Shown piece after piece: positions 1-8,798 of a stretch of DNA of 45,683 nt (its first letter is position 1; the number at the start of each line of letters is the position of its first letter). The DNA comes from Candidatus Nealsoniibacteriota bacterium (GTDB lineage: Bacteria; Patescibacteriota; Minisyncoccia; Minisyncoccales; JAUWAW01). A model generated the notes under the pieces. It saw only the letters and a program-made list of their open reading frames with translations. It was not told the origin of the DNA and made no database searches. The DNA is taken from positions 1-45,683 of the forward strand of contig JAUWAW010000004.1 of NCBI GenBank assembly GCA_030601865.1, written 5' to 3'. The translations under genes were made by a program, and so were the position numbers.

Positions 1-363
1 AAAACTATTCTCGTAATTGAAGACGATAAGTTCTTAAGAGAGTTAATTACCCAAAAACTCATTAAAGAGGGCTATGAAGTTACCGAAGCAATTGACGGAG
101 AAGAAGGATTGAAAAAAATTAAAGAGGGGAAACCAGATTTAATTCTGCTTGACCTTATTCTGCCCGGAGTAGACGGTTTTGAGGTCCTATCAAGAACCAA
201 AGAAGACCCCATACTTTCTCAAATTCCAGTCATTATTCTTTCTAATTTAGGCCAAAGAGATGATGTGGAAAAGGGACTCAAGTTGGGAGCGGTTGATTAC
301 TTAATCAAGGCCCACTTTACACCCGGGGAGATTATTGAGAAGATAAAAACAGCTTTAAAGTAA
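1..363 (+). CDS. Response regulator receiver (CheY-like) domain, 5' partial
   Basis: Frame open from base 1: KTILVIEDDKFLRELITQKL...LILLDLILPGVDGFEVL...IPVIILSN...GAVDYLIKAHF; typical REC motifs (DD, D, K). Confidence 0.9.
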   Translation, partial: KTILVIEDDKFLRELITQKLIKEGYEVTEAIDGEEGLKKIKEGKPDLILLDLILPGVDGFEVLSRTKEDPILSQIPVIILSNLGQRDDVEKGLKLGAVDYLIKAHFTPGEIIEKIKTALK

Positions 364-369
364 AGGAAT

Positions 370-1095
370 ATGCCAGAGCTCCCGGAAGTAGAAACCATCA
401 AAAAACAGTTGGCTGCAAAACTCATTGGTAAGAAATTGCAGGGGATGGAGATTGTTGATGTTCGCCGCAGAGCCAAGCTTTTAATTATTGATTTTGGAGA
501 TGGCTCCAGTTTAATTTTCCACTTGAAGTTAACGGGACAGCTGATATTTAATGGAAAACCTTCGAAATACACTCGTAAGGTTTTTAATTTTGATGATGGC
601 AGCCATCTGATTTTTAATAATGTGAGGAGGTTCGCTTGGTGGAAAAGAGTAAAAAATACAAAAAAAATAGAAGAAAAATTCGGACCAGAGGCCTTAACCG
701 TTGATTTAAAAACATTTAAAGCACTTTTATCAAAGAGACCTAATTCAAAAATCAAACCCTTGTTAATGAACCAGCAATTCATTGCTGGTATTGGCAATAT
801 CTATTCTGATGAAATTTTGTTTGAAGCAGGGGTGCAACCAATACGTCTTGTTAAAACATTAACTGAACAAGAAATCAAAAAACTTTTCCAAAGCATTGGA
901 AGAGTTCTCAAAGCAGCCATCAAACACCAAGGCTCCTCGGTCCAACATTATCTTGATGCTCACGGTCAGAAAGGCGGCTATGTCAAATACCACAAAGTGT
1001 ACCACAAAGAAAAATGCTCCAGATGCGGAGCAAAAATTACAAAAATTAAAATAGGCGGCCGCTCCGCCCATTATTGCCCTAATTGCCAAAAATAA
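370..1095 (+). CDS. mutM: Formamidopyrimidine-DNA glycosylase
   Basis: N-terminal MPELPEVETIKKQL, C-terminal zinc finger CSRCGAKITKIKIGGRSAHYCPNCQK. Confidence 0.95.
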   Translation: MPELPEVETIKKQLAAKLIGKKLQGMEIVDVRRRAKLLIIDFGDGSSLIFHLKLTGQLIFNGKPSKYTRKVFNFDDGSHLIFNNVRRFAWWKRVKNTKKIEEKFGPEALTVDLKTFKALLSKRPNSKIKPLLMNQQFIAGIGNIYSDEILFEAGVQPIRLVKTLTEQEIKKLFQSIGRVLKAAIKHQGSSVQHYLDAHGQKGGYVKYHKVYHKEKCSRCGAKITKIKIGGRSAHYCPNCQK

Positions 1096-1133
1096 AATGT
1101 TTATTTCTCACGATCGTGAGTTATTTCAACGAT

Positions 1134-1466
1134 ATGTCTTCTGCTAAAATTTTTGGCTGGATTCTGCTCTTGGCAGGTTTAGCCATCATCGTCTATCCTC
1201 TTTATTCCTCTTATAGCATTTTTACTGCCCAGAAACCAGCTCCAGAGATTTTTGAAATAGTTGAAGAGGAAAGCCCCCAACAAGGTGAGGGGCAAATGGA
1301 AGAAATGATTGAAGAACAACTAAAAGGAGTAATAGGAAAAATGCTCCCGGCTGATTCTATACCTAAACTTTTAAACCTAATGAGCTGGTCAATATTTGCC
1401 GGCATCTTAATCTTTGGCGGAAGCAAAATATCCGGCCTGGGAATTAGGTTGATAAGAAAAAGGTAG
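1134..1466 (+). CDS. Small membrane protein, two predicted TM segments
   Basis: ORF track 1083..1466; ATG at 1134 (MSSAKIFGWILLLAGLAIIVYPLY) is more likely than the TTG at 1083. Confidence 0.5.
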   Translation: MSSAKIFGWILLLAGLAIIVYPLYSSYSIFTAQKPAPEIFEIVEEESPQQGEGQMEEMIEEQLKGVIGKMLPADSIPKLLNLMSWSIFAGILIFGGSKISGLGIRLIRKR

Positions 1467-1491
1467 TTACAAACAGGGTTTTGAAACAATC

Positions 1492-1535
1492 AAAAAATTA
1501 CAGAATTGGCCGATCGTCCGATTTTGTAATTTTTT
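1492..1535. terminator. Bidirectional hairpin between convergent genes; also a CGATCG-core palindrome
   Basis: aaaaaattacagaattggccgatcgtccgattttgtaatttttt; A-run/T-run flanked stem between convergent ORFs. Confidence 0.7.
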
Positions 1536-1812
1536 ATTTTTGGATAGGCCAAAGGGAAACTTTCTTGGTCAGGGTTTTATAGACATTCTCTAAAAAATCG
1601 CCGCCAGCATAACCAATGACAAAGGCAAAAGGAGCTGACAGCTCAAAAGCAGCGGCACAAAGAGTGCCCACCATACCGGAAAGAAACATCATCACAAAAA
1701 AGTAGGGCAGGTTAAAACCAACATTTTTGTAAGAATACTGATGCTTGATGTAGCCGACCAGCCCCCTGACCACTCCCCCGCCAAAAGCAGCAATTAAAAT
1801 TAAAGGCGCCAT
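1534..1812 (-). CDS. Small glycine-rich membrane protein, unknown function
   Basis: 92-aa ORF with hydrophobic segments, flanked by a terminator-like hairpin. Confidence 0.5.
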   Translation of the reverse strand: MAPLILIAAFGGGVVRGLVGYIKHQYSYKNVGFNLPYFFVMMFLSGMVGTLCAAAFELSAPFAFVIGYAGGDFLENVYKTLTKKVSLWPIQK

Positions 1813-1846
1813 ATTATATTATTTTACTACATCTTTCCAAAATGAG

Positions 1847-1881
1847 AAAGTCCACAGCAATTCACAATGACTGTGGACTTT
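1847..1881 (-). terminator. Hairpin downstream of the secretin-like pseudogene
   Basis: aaagtccacag ... ctgtggacttt perfect 11-bp arms. Confidence 0.6.
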
Positions 1882-1894
1882 TACTTCCCTCTTT

Positions 1895-2478
1895 CTACAA
1901 AGAGAGAATCTTTGGAGTGACAAAGATAATCAGCTCTGTATTATGCTTCTCAACTTTTTTCCTTTGAAAGAAAAAGTTGATAACAGGAATACGGCTGAGA
2001 ACAGGCACTCCTCTTTTTACTTCTCGAGATATTTCCTGGTACAACCCGCCAATAACTACGGTTTCCCCGGATTTAACCCTGACCGTGGTTTTTGCGCTTC
2101 GCTTCTCTACAATGGGGAGTTCGCTGCTGTTAGAGGTCTGGTCCATATCAGAAACCTCTGCCTCTAACTCAAGGATGATTTCACCCTCCCGCGAGATGCG
2201 AGGCGTAACCTTGAGATAAAACCCCGCTTTTTATGGGCTTTGCCTCAAACCGAGAGTACCAGTAGTAGGGAGGAACTTTCAGCATATCTGGGCGTATTCT
2301 GGTAGAGGACGGGGTACTTTTCCTTACCCACACTTATTTCCGCCTCCTCTCCATTCCGCGTAACTATTTTAGGGCTTGCCTTAAGATTAAGCTTGCCCTG
2401 CTGCGCAACGAGGCCTATGGCAATGCCTACTATAAACAAGGCAGGCAGAATTTGCCAACCTCTTGCCTTGTTTCTCAT
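1895..2478 (-). pseudogene. Secretin-like (GspD/PilQ C-terminal domain) gene broken by frameshifts
   Basis: Frame 1: GKLNLKASPKIVTRNGEEAEISVGKEKYPVLYQ; other frames: PPYYWYSRFEAKPIKSG and FYLKVTPRISREGEIILELEAEVSD...VRVKSGETVVIGGLYQEISREVKRGVPVLSRIPVINFFFQ...ELIIFVTPKIL. Consecutive parts of one secretin fold lie in different frames. Confidence 0.65.
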
Positions 2479-2795
2479 TTCTCTCTCCCCTTTCTTTTGT
2501 ATTCAGACACGATTATGTCTACTGTTACTGGTTTGCCTCTTTCCGGCAGCAACAGAATCTTGCCCATTCTTTCTGCTGGTTCGCCTGCTGGAATATAAAT
2601 GTCAATCCTTAAGGACTGCTGCTTACCCGGCTGAATTCTAAATCGAGCAAGGTTTGTTCGCAGCCAGGGAACCAGAGATGCAACTTCCACTTCCAGCGGC
2701 TCAAAATCAAGGTTCGCAACCCTCATCGCTTTGGCTCTGAAAGCACCAGGAGACATTTTCAGTTCCAGTAAATTTGGCTCAGTAATCATGGTCAA
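2475..2795 (-). CDS. Small Ig-like/pilus-chaperone-like domain protein, unknown function
   Basis: 106-aa ORF with beta-rich pattern (NLDFEPLEVEVASLVPW...LRIDIYIPAGEP...KPVTVDIIVSEYK); immediately upstream of the secretin-like gene. Confidence 0.35.
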   Translation of the reverse strand: MTMITEPNLLELKMSPGAFRAKAMRVANLDFEPLEVEVASLVPWLRTNLARFRIQPGKQQSLRIDIYIPAGEPAERMGKILLLPERGKPVTVDIIVSEYKRKGREK

Positions 2796-2804
2796 AAACT
2801 CCTT

Positions 2805-3022
2805 CTAGCTTTTGCCAAGTTCTGGGCTGACCACAAAAGCGGTTTTAGCTCTCAATTTTCGGAAGCGATACCCGTAGTCAAAACTCACTTTAGCTACATA
2901 TTCTCCCGAGGGCAAAGGTCTTTCTATGATTCCCCAGAAATCTCGGCTGCCTTCAGGATAGACAAATGCCTCGCCCCTAACATTCCGACCACAACTATTG
3001 AAACAGAACTGAACTTTTTCAT
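2805..3022 (-). pseudogene. Frameshifted small beta-domain ORF
   Basis: MKKFSSVSIVVVGMLGARH in one frame; DEKVQFCFNSCGRNVRGEAFVYPEGSRDFWGIIERPLPSGEYVAKVSFDYGYRFRKLRAKTAFVVSPELGKS* in another frame without a start. Confidence 0.4.
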
Positions 3023-3046
3023 CACTTTACCTCCCTGGATTGATTA

Positions 3047-3458
3047 TTACGGGTTATTAGTAACCGTAACAGTGAGTGTGGCTTGGTAAGTACCAGGCGT
3101 ATCAAGAAGAACTATATCTACTTCTGCAGATACTGTGCACCCAGTAATGCCTTGGGGCACGTCTGTTGAAGTAACATTAGTAGCAGCTGTGTTGGTCAAC
3201 GTTGGAGTAAAAGCACTAATGCTGCTGTCTACTGTTGCGCCTGATGGCCAGTTAAAATTCCTACACTAAAAGTATCTGAGCCGCTGTAAGGGCCTGGCGT
3301 TGGTCCTGTAAGGCCAAAATATCCAGACCCGTAATAATCTCAATGTACCAAGGTGGTTCATCTGGAGAAGGCGCCTGCGACATTACCACAGCTCCTACAG
3401 CCAAACTGAAAACAACCAGGACAATCAGAATCATTCTTTGCTTTCGCATTTTTCTCAT
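3047..3458 (-). pseudogene. Secreted beta-rich protein split over three frames
   Basis: Frame a MRKMRKQRMILIVLVVFSLAVGAVVMSQAPSPDEPPWYIEIITG; frame b SGYFGLTGPTPGPYSGSDTFSVGIL; frame c NWPSGATVDSSISAFTPTLTNTAATNVTSTDVPQGITGCTVSAEVDIVLLDTPGTYQATLTVTVTNNP*. Confidence 0.55.
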
Positions 3459-3529
3459 CTCTTTTCCAAGTTTTTAACGAACATTCAAAAGTTATGATAA
3501 ACTTTACCTCAATTTAGGGATATTGTCAA

Positions 3530-3693
3530 CCCCCACACCTAATCTGGATATGCGAATTCATTAAATAAATGAATTCGCTCTTGTGCCGACCCCCACACCT
3601 ACTTTGTCCAAGGTGCCAAAGGCACCTAAATTGCTGGAAGCAGGACAAAGTAGGTGTGGGGGCTGAAGGCACTAATCCAGATTAGGTGTGGGG
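3530..3693. repeat. Nested inverted-repeat element, CCCCCACACC family
   Basis: Outer arms 3531-3549/3675-3693 (ccccacacctaatctggat), inner arms 3590-3609/3643-3662 (cccccacacctactttgtcc); inner hairpins 3552-3578 and 3611-3627. Confidence 0.85.
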
Positions 3694-3707
3694 TCGCTGT
3701 TTTCTTC

Positions 3708-4010
3708 TTAGAACCTACCCTTGTCCAGGTGTTTTATCTTTGCCGTTAGCTTAAAGTGCCTGATACCTCCTTTTTCTAAATTAAAGGTATATTCAGCGAT
3801 ATTGTAGAGGTCAATCTTTTGATGGGCGTCTAAGTCAGTTAAAGACAGAGCATAATATTCCACTTGCTCCAAGCCCGACCATTTAAGGGTAATGGATGCT
3901 TGTTTGAACTCGTTCTTGACTTCAAAATACCACTTCTTGTTTCTGCGGTCAAGTTTTCTAATATCTTGAGCATAATTGCCGGGGTAGAACGACCAATCAG
4001 AATGAGGCAA
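3708..4010 (-). pseudogene. C-terminal fragment of a secreted beta-domain protein
   Basis: Open frame extends upstream (GIAEPPAISSGISLYLPHSDWSFYPG...) to a TAG without a signal peptide or clear start. Confidence 0.4.
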
Positions 4011-4097
4011 ATAAAGGCTTATTCCTGAAGATATTGCTGGTGGTTCTGCTATACCCTACCCTTCCCAAAAAAAAACAAAATACCTTTCAGGGCCCAT

Positions 4098-4153
4098 TAG
4101 ATAAAAAAAATGGCGGGATAACTTATCAAACTTGAACTTGATAAGTTATCCCG
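4098..4153 (-). terminator. Intrinsic terminator of the 617-aa protein gene
   Basis: cgggataacttatcaa...ttgataagttatcccg (4114-4153), followed on the - strand by ccatttttttt. Confidence 0.7.
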
Positions 4154-4201
4154 ACCTTGTGGGGACGGTTTTGACTTTTGTCAAAATCGCCTTTTTTTCG
4201 G

Positions 4202-6055
4202 TTAACGCACGACAATCAGTTTCCGGATTGCCGAGAATTCACCGGCTTGGAGCTTGTAGAAGTAGATTCCGCTTCCTACTTGCTCGCCCGACTTATTCCT
4301 GCCGTCCCAGTAAGCTGCCCTTGACTTACTCACATAGGCACCGGGCTGTCTGTAACCCAGATCCAGAAGACAAATCAACTGACCACTTGCACTATAGATG
4401 GTTATACTTACTTCAACCCCATCAGCCAACCTATAGGGAATCCATGTCTCTGGATTGAGCGGGTTCGGATAGGGTGCGAGAGCCGCGAATGCAAGCGGAG
4501 CCGCAGGAGCTTTCTTGCCCTTTTTACGGATGATTACGACATCCTGACCCTCAATTGAGATTCCACCGAACTCTTCCTTCAAGTTCCCGGTCAGGGTTAG
4601 AACTAAGATATCGCCATCGCTCACCTCGCCCAAGACAGCAACAACTTCCTGGCTGTCAAACTTCAAGGTGAGATCCAGGTAGCCATCGAGCCCCTCAGTG
4701 GTACAAGCGCGAGGGTCAGGGTTCTCCGGATCCTGCTCGCCTTCGAAGGGCGTTGCCACGTCTTCGTAGGCCCAGCGAAGCGGCGATACTCCCTCTTCTA
4801 CTTCCAGGCCCAGGATAATTGATGCAGGATCAACTTGCGTCACATCGAAGTCCTCGGTGCCTAGAATAGCAGCAGGCAGGACTCCGCCGCTTTTCACATT
4901 GAGCGGATTGGGACAAGAGGTTGGTTTGATGTCAACCGGGACCTCGATATGATGCACTACAGTCACCTTCTCCAGCGTGAGCAGGGCCCACGCGGTGCAT
5001 AGGATTGGATCGCCCCAGTCGGTCGCACGCCAGAAGCCGTCCTCATTCTGTTGAGCCACGAGAACGCTGGCGAAGTCTTGTGACGGTGAAGCTGTTGGTT
5101 TTTGATTGAACCAATCTTCGAGGCCGGGAACACCATCCGTATCTATCTCGTCAACACCACTATACTGCAGGCCCTTCATCAGACAGTACATCGCCTGATA
5201 GCCTGATGGGTTTATATTATATCCCCATCCGGGATTCTGGTTTGCAGCCTGCCAATATTTCTCGATAAAAACTATTGCAGCATCAAATCGTGCATCATCA
5301 GGGCCGATGCCAACAAAGGTCATCTGAAAGATCAGGTTGCCCGTCTTCAGTTCGTTTTCCCAACCACCACCGGTCGTGTAGTAAGAGCCTCCCTCGTAAG
5401 GATGGCCAGCATTCTTGTTTTGGATTGCATCTATCCAGTTAGTGAGGCCCGCATCCACTGCGGAAGTATCAATGCCGACACCCTTGGCGTAGCCGAGCCC
5501 GAGTACAGCATACCCACTATTGGACTGGTCAGGCCAGTCACCGGGGCGGTATGCCCAGCCGCCATTGGCATTTTGGGAAGAAACGAAAAAGTCCACATTT
5601 CCTTGCAGGACATCCCCGTAAGTCTGTCCAGCAGTAGGGCCTGTGGTAACCAACTGGCTCAGATCTCCGTCATTGGCGATCGCCATCATCGCAATGCCAG
5701 TACAGTAGGTCTCAGTCCAGTCGCCATGGGCGAAGGATATCCCGGTATCAGGGGAGTAAGGATCGATTGTTGCCTGACCAAAGATATAGTCCAGCCCAGC
5801 TTGTATTTCATCATCGTATTTGCTAGTGGGCAGTTCACGGGCCCGATCCTGCAATTTGACCACAGCAAAGCCTGTTTTGGCAACTCGATCCCAGTCGCCC
5901 CAGGAACCGTCCGCATCATTTTGCTGCTTAACCAGCCAAACTACTCCTGCTTCAATGGCCGCCTCGATCTGTTCTTTGGTAGCAGCCATGGCCACTAAAC
6001 TCAGGCTAAATGTTAGGGTTAAAATCAAAACCGCGGCAAACAACTTCTTCAACAT
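4202..6055 (-). CDS. Secreted alpha/alpha-toroid (prenyltransferase/squalene-cyclase-like repeat) protein with C-terminal FlgD/T9SS-like domain
   Basis: Signal peptide MLKKLFAAVLILTLTFSLSLVAMA; WLVKQQNDADGSWGDW and NANGGWAYRPGD repeats; VDIKPTSCPNPLNVKSGGVLPAAILGTEDFDVTQVDPASI; C-terminal YPNPLNPETWIPYRLADGVEVSITIYSASGQ...AAYWDGRNKSGEQVGSGIYFYKLQAG. Confidence 0.8.
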   Translation of the reverse strand: MLKKLFAAVLILTLTFSLSLVAMAATKEQIEAAIEAGVVWLVKQQNDADGSWGDWDRVAKTGFAVVKLQDRARELPTSKYDDEIQAGLDYIFGQATIDPYSPDTGISFAHGDWTETYCTGIAMMAIANDGDLSQLVTTGPTAGQTYGDVLQGNVDFFVSSQNANGGWAYRPGDWPDQSNSGYAVLGLGYAKGVGIDTSAVDAGLTNWIDAIQNKNAGHPYEGGSYYTTGGGWENELKTGNLIFQMTFVGIGPDDARFDAAIVFIEKYWQAANQNPGWGYNINPSGYQAMYCLMKGLQYSGVDEIDTDGVPGLEDWFNQKPTASPSQDFASVLVAQQNEDGFWRATDWGDPILCTAWALLTLEKVTVVHHIEVPVDIKPTSCPNPLNVKSGGVLPAAILGTEDFDVTQVDPASIILGLEVEEGVSPLRWAYEDVATPFEGEQDPENPDPRACTTEGLDGYLDLTLKFDSQEVVAVLGEVSDGDILVLTLTGNLKEEFGGISIEGQDVVIIRKKGKKAPAAPLAFAALAPYPNPLNPETWIPYRLADGVEVSITIYSASGQLICLLDLGYRQPGAYVSKSRAAYWDGRNKSGEQVGSGIYFYKLQAGEFSAIRKLIVVR

Positions 6056-6287
6056 TCTGTTTCTCCTTCCCTTTTTTGGGAATTTTTTCCTTTTCGGAAA
6101 TTTGGGTACTTCAGTTTAGAACTATTTCGTTTCGAACAAGTTTAAGGTTAAGGTCTTGCCAGCTAAGCTGACGCTATGGTAAGAAAATCTCACCTGTTAA
6201 CAGGAGACGTTGCTTCAGAGCTTTTAATCACCCCCCTTGGGTAAAATAGGTTGTAAAGGTACAGTCTATAAGATACAATGTGCTTAC

Positions 6288-6314
6288 CTTATACCAAGCA
6301 AACATACTTGTCAA
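6288..6314 (-). promoter_or_regulatory. Promoter TTGACA-N15-TATAAG
   Basis: - strand ttgacaagtatgtttgcttggtataag upstream of the 617-aa ORF. Confidence 0.55.
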
Positions 6315-6525
6315 GGGGTGTTACCTATATATCTGGACCTGGACACAAAAAAGTCAAAAAACCTTTGCCACCAACTCGGCTTTTTCTTTTCTTTTATTCT
6401 AACCATTGTAGTATCTTTAGCCCTAATCAAATCTCCTCTTAGTTCTCCTGAGATTTTAACCAAAATAAAATAATTTCCCTTTTTTTCTCCGCTGGCGGAC
6501 CAAAATATAAATTTTTTGACAATAT

Positions 6526-6544
6526 ATTGATATCCGATATCAAT
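6526..6544. repeat. 19-bp palindrome attgatatccgatatcaat
   Basis: Perfect 9-bp arms around a single central base; same architecture as the ksgA element. Confidence 0.7.
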
Positions 6545-6554
6545 AGTCCTTTGT

Positions 6555-6626
6555 CGGAGCGGTGGGACTTGCACCCACGCTCTCCTCGTCCCGAACGAGG
6601 CGCCTTAGCTACTAGGCCACGCTCCG
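6555..6626 (-). tRNA. tRNA-Pro(CGG)
   Basis: CGGAGCG..CGCTCCG acceptor, anticodon stem/loop CCTCG-TTCGGGA-CGAGG, T arm GTGGG-TGCAAGT-CCCAC; no encoded CCA. Confidence 0.93.
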
Positions 6627-8126
6627 TTATGTTACCCAATATTTTTGCTTGGTCATTTCGTCGCGCTTTGACACGATTTTTTCTCGTTCTTGGCGGGCTT
6701 TCTGCGCCAATTCTTTTAATTCTTTGTCTGACAACTTACCTAATTTTTTGACTTCTTTTTCCAAAAAGTCCTTTGTGTTTTTCTTGGGGTCGTCTAACAC
6801 ATAACCAAGTAGGACATCAAGTATGTGTCCTACCTTGGGTCCCGGCCGAACGCCCAAAATCTTCATTATATCGTCCCCGGAAACCTTAAGCAAAGAAACA
6901 GAAATTGGGTCTTGAGCAACCCTTTCAATAACATATTTTAAATGCCGCAATTTGTAGGGCTCGGCTTTGGGCACGCCCGAGCCAATCCTGTCGGCCATTC
7001 TCACCTGTAATAGTTCTGCCATATTCTCCGGCCCCACACTGCGAACTAATCTTCTTACCGAGGCCTCGGAAACCTCGTCAACATTATAGTAAAAAAAGTG
7101 ATATCTGACCAGCTTGGCAATTTTTTCAATGTCTTTTTTGGGAAATCTTAAGCGATTCAGGATTTGCGCAGTCATTTTGGCGCCGACAATTTCATGGTTA
7201 TAAAAAGTGGCCTCTGGTCCTTCTCCCCTTTTTGTCCTGGGCTTGCCAATATCATGCAAAAGCGCGGCCAGCCGCACATACTTGTTAAAGCTCTTTTTGG
7301 CAGCAAACTTCAAAGACAAAATATTATGTTCGTAACACTCATAGATATGGTGTTTATTTTGGGTAACGCCATAGCCCTCTTTCAGCTCAGGAATAATATA
7401 TTTTAAAAGTCCGGTTTTGCGCAGAAGTTCTATGCCTTCATCAGCCCTGTCTGACATAATAATCTTTAAAAACTCGTCTCTCTGTCTCTCTTTAGAAATA
7501 GCTTGCAGCCAAAGAGCATTTTTTTTAATGGCCTGGTTAGTTTTTGGCTCAATCTTCCAGCCTTCGCCGAGTGTGGTAGTGAATCTGACTGCCCGAAGCA
7601 GGCGCAGGGCATCTTCGGAAAACCTGTCTTCCGCCTTGCCCACTGCCCGAATAATTTTGTCTTTGAGGTCTTCTTGTCCTTTGAATAGGTCAATTACTTT
7701 AGGTTTACCCTGAGCGAAGCGAAGGGCCATTGCGTTGACAGTAAAATCCCTGCGTGCTAAATCCTCTTCAACTGTCTTTGCCCACTCAACCTTATCAGGA
7801 TGTCTTTTATCTGTATATTTTTCATCAATTCTATAAGGAGTTATCTCAATTTCTTTTAATTTTGGCTCTTCGCTTTCGGTTAAAACCGTGACTGTGCCGA
7901 ATTTGTTATCAATAAAACTTTTGGGGAAAATCTTGCTGATTTGTTCCGGTTTGGCATTAGTTGCCACATCCCAGTCCAATGGCTCAACACCTCGCAAAAC
8001 ATCACGAACACACCCGCCAACAATATAGGCCTCAAAGCCATTCTTTTCCAGTTCCTGGATAACAAATTTTACTTCTTTGGGGATGTCCATTGCCTTCATC
8101 TTACCCCAAAAATTGATTTTTTTCAA
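6627..8126 (-). CDS. cca: CCA-adding enzyme / tRNA nucleotidyltransferase with HD domain
   Basis: YIVGGCVRDVLRG, DWDVATNA, RRDFTVNAMAL, EDALRLLRAVRF, HDIGKPRT. Confidence 0.92.
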   Translation of the reverse strand: MKKINFWGKMKAMDIPKEVKFVIQELEKNGFEAYIVGGCVRDVLRGVEPLDWDVATNAKPEQISKIFPKSFIDNKFGTVTVLTESEEPKLKEIEITPYRIDEKYTDKRHPDKVEWAKTVEEDLARRDFTVNAMALRFAQGKPKVIDLFKGQEDLKDKIIRAVGKAEDRFSEDALRLLRAVRFTTTLGEGWKIEPKTNQAIKKNALWLQAISKERQRDEFLKIIMSDRADEGIELLRKTGLLKYIIPELKEGYGVTQNKHHIYECYEHNILSLKFAAKKSFNKYVRLAALLHDIGKPRTKRGEGPEATFYNHEIVGAKMTAQILNRLRFPKKDIEKIAKLVRYHFFYYNVDEVSEASVRRLVRSVGPENMAELLQVRMADRIGSGVPKAEPYKLRHLKYVIERVAQDPISVSLLKVSGDDIMKILGVRPGPKVGHILDVLLGYVLDDPKKNTKDFLEKEVKKLGKLSDKELKELAQKARQEREKIVSKRDEMTKQKYWVT

Positions 8127-8148
8127 TTATTTGGTAGAATAATAATAA

Positions 8149-8222
8149 GCCCCTGTAGCTCAATTGGATAGAGCGTACGGTTTCGGCCCGTAAGGTTGTG
8201 CGTTCGAGTCGTGCCAGGGGCA
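8149..8222 (+). tRNA. tRNA-Arg(TCG)
   Basis: GCCCCTG..CAGGGGC acceptor; anticodon loop TTTCGGC; T loop TTCGAGT. Confidence 0.93.
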
Positions 8223-8258
8223 CAAAGTTAATTTTCGATTTACAATTTACAATTTTCA

Positions 8259-8705
8259 ATGAATTTACAATTTTCAATTTTCAAAATTAAAATAATAAAG
8301 AAAGTATTTCCAATTATTCTGCTGGTTTGTCTATTTCTCCTGCCGATATTTGCTTTTGCTTATGAGGGCTTGGTGCCCTGCGGCGGTCCGGGAGAACCAG
8401 AATGTCAATTCTGTCATATCTTTGTCATGTTAGGTAATATCCTTGATTTTCTTTTATTTACTATTGTTCCTTCGGTGGCAGTCCTGATGCTGACTATAGG
8501 TGGAGCCATGATGATTTTTGCCGGAGGAAGACCGGCCATGGTAGGCAAAGGTAGAACTATAATCACCGCTGTCATTACTGGTCTGGTCATAATCTACTGC
8601 GCCTGGCTGATTGTCAACACATTCTTTACAATCATTGGCTTCGCAAACTTTGAGGGCGCGGGCTGGAGCCCGGCAAGATGGTTTGAAATAGACTGTCCAA
8701 TATAA
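8259..8705 (+). CDS. TrbC/VirB2-like pilin-type membrane protein
   Basis: Signal-like N-terminus and hydrophobic segments LDFLLFTIVPSVAVLMLTIGGAMMIFAGGR...TAVITGLVIIYCAWLIVNTFF. Confidence 0.6.
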   Translation: MNLQFSIFKIKIIKKVFPIILLVCLFLLPIFAFAYEGLVPCGGPGEPECQFCHIFVMLGNILDFLLFTIVPSVAVLMLTIGGAMMIFAGGRPAMVGKGRTIITAVITGLVIIYCAWLIVNTFFTIIGFANFEGAGWSPARWFEIDCPI

Positions 8706-8710
8706 TAATT

Positions 8711-8783
8711 GCCCCCATAGCTTAATTGGAAAAGCAGTTGCCTCTTAAGCAATTGAGTTCAGGTTCGAGTCCTGATGGGGGCA
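8711..8783 (+). tRNA. tRNA-Lys(CTT)
   Basis: GCCCCCA..TGGGGGC acceptor; anticodon loop CTCTTAA; T loop TTCGAGT. Confidence 0.93.
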
Positions 8784-8798
8784 CAAATTTTTTAATCT

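Noticed and set aside
297-797. ORFs antisense to mutM and many similar shadow ORFs in the track (e.g. 4132-4458 +, 5402-5998 +, 27890-28438 +)
   Set aside because: They lie opposite strongly supported conserved genes and show no recognisable domains or SD sequences.
1107-1120. ctcacgatcgtgag as another member of the 36-bp CGATCG family
   Set aside because: The core is present but the flanks do not form the conserved TCARAAT/ATTYTGA arms; too short to assign.
1895-3458. Programmed frameshifting as the explanation for the broken secretin-like cluster
   Set aside because: Several shifts at unrelated sequences in successive genes, with no shared slippery motif; decay or indel errors are simpler.
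5677-5690. ggcgatcgcc in the 617-aa gene as a CGATCG-family insertion
   Set aside because: HIP1-like 10-mer without extended arms in a GC-richer gene; the local protein sequence (AIANDG) looks native. The total CGATCG count in the window is not clearly above expectation, so only copies with long arms were used.
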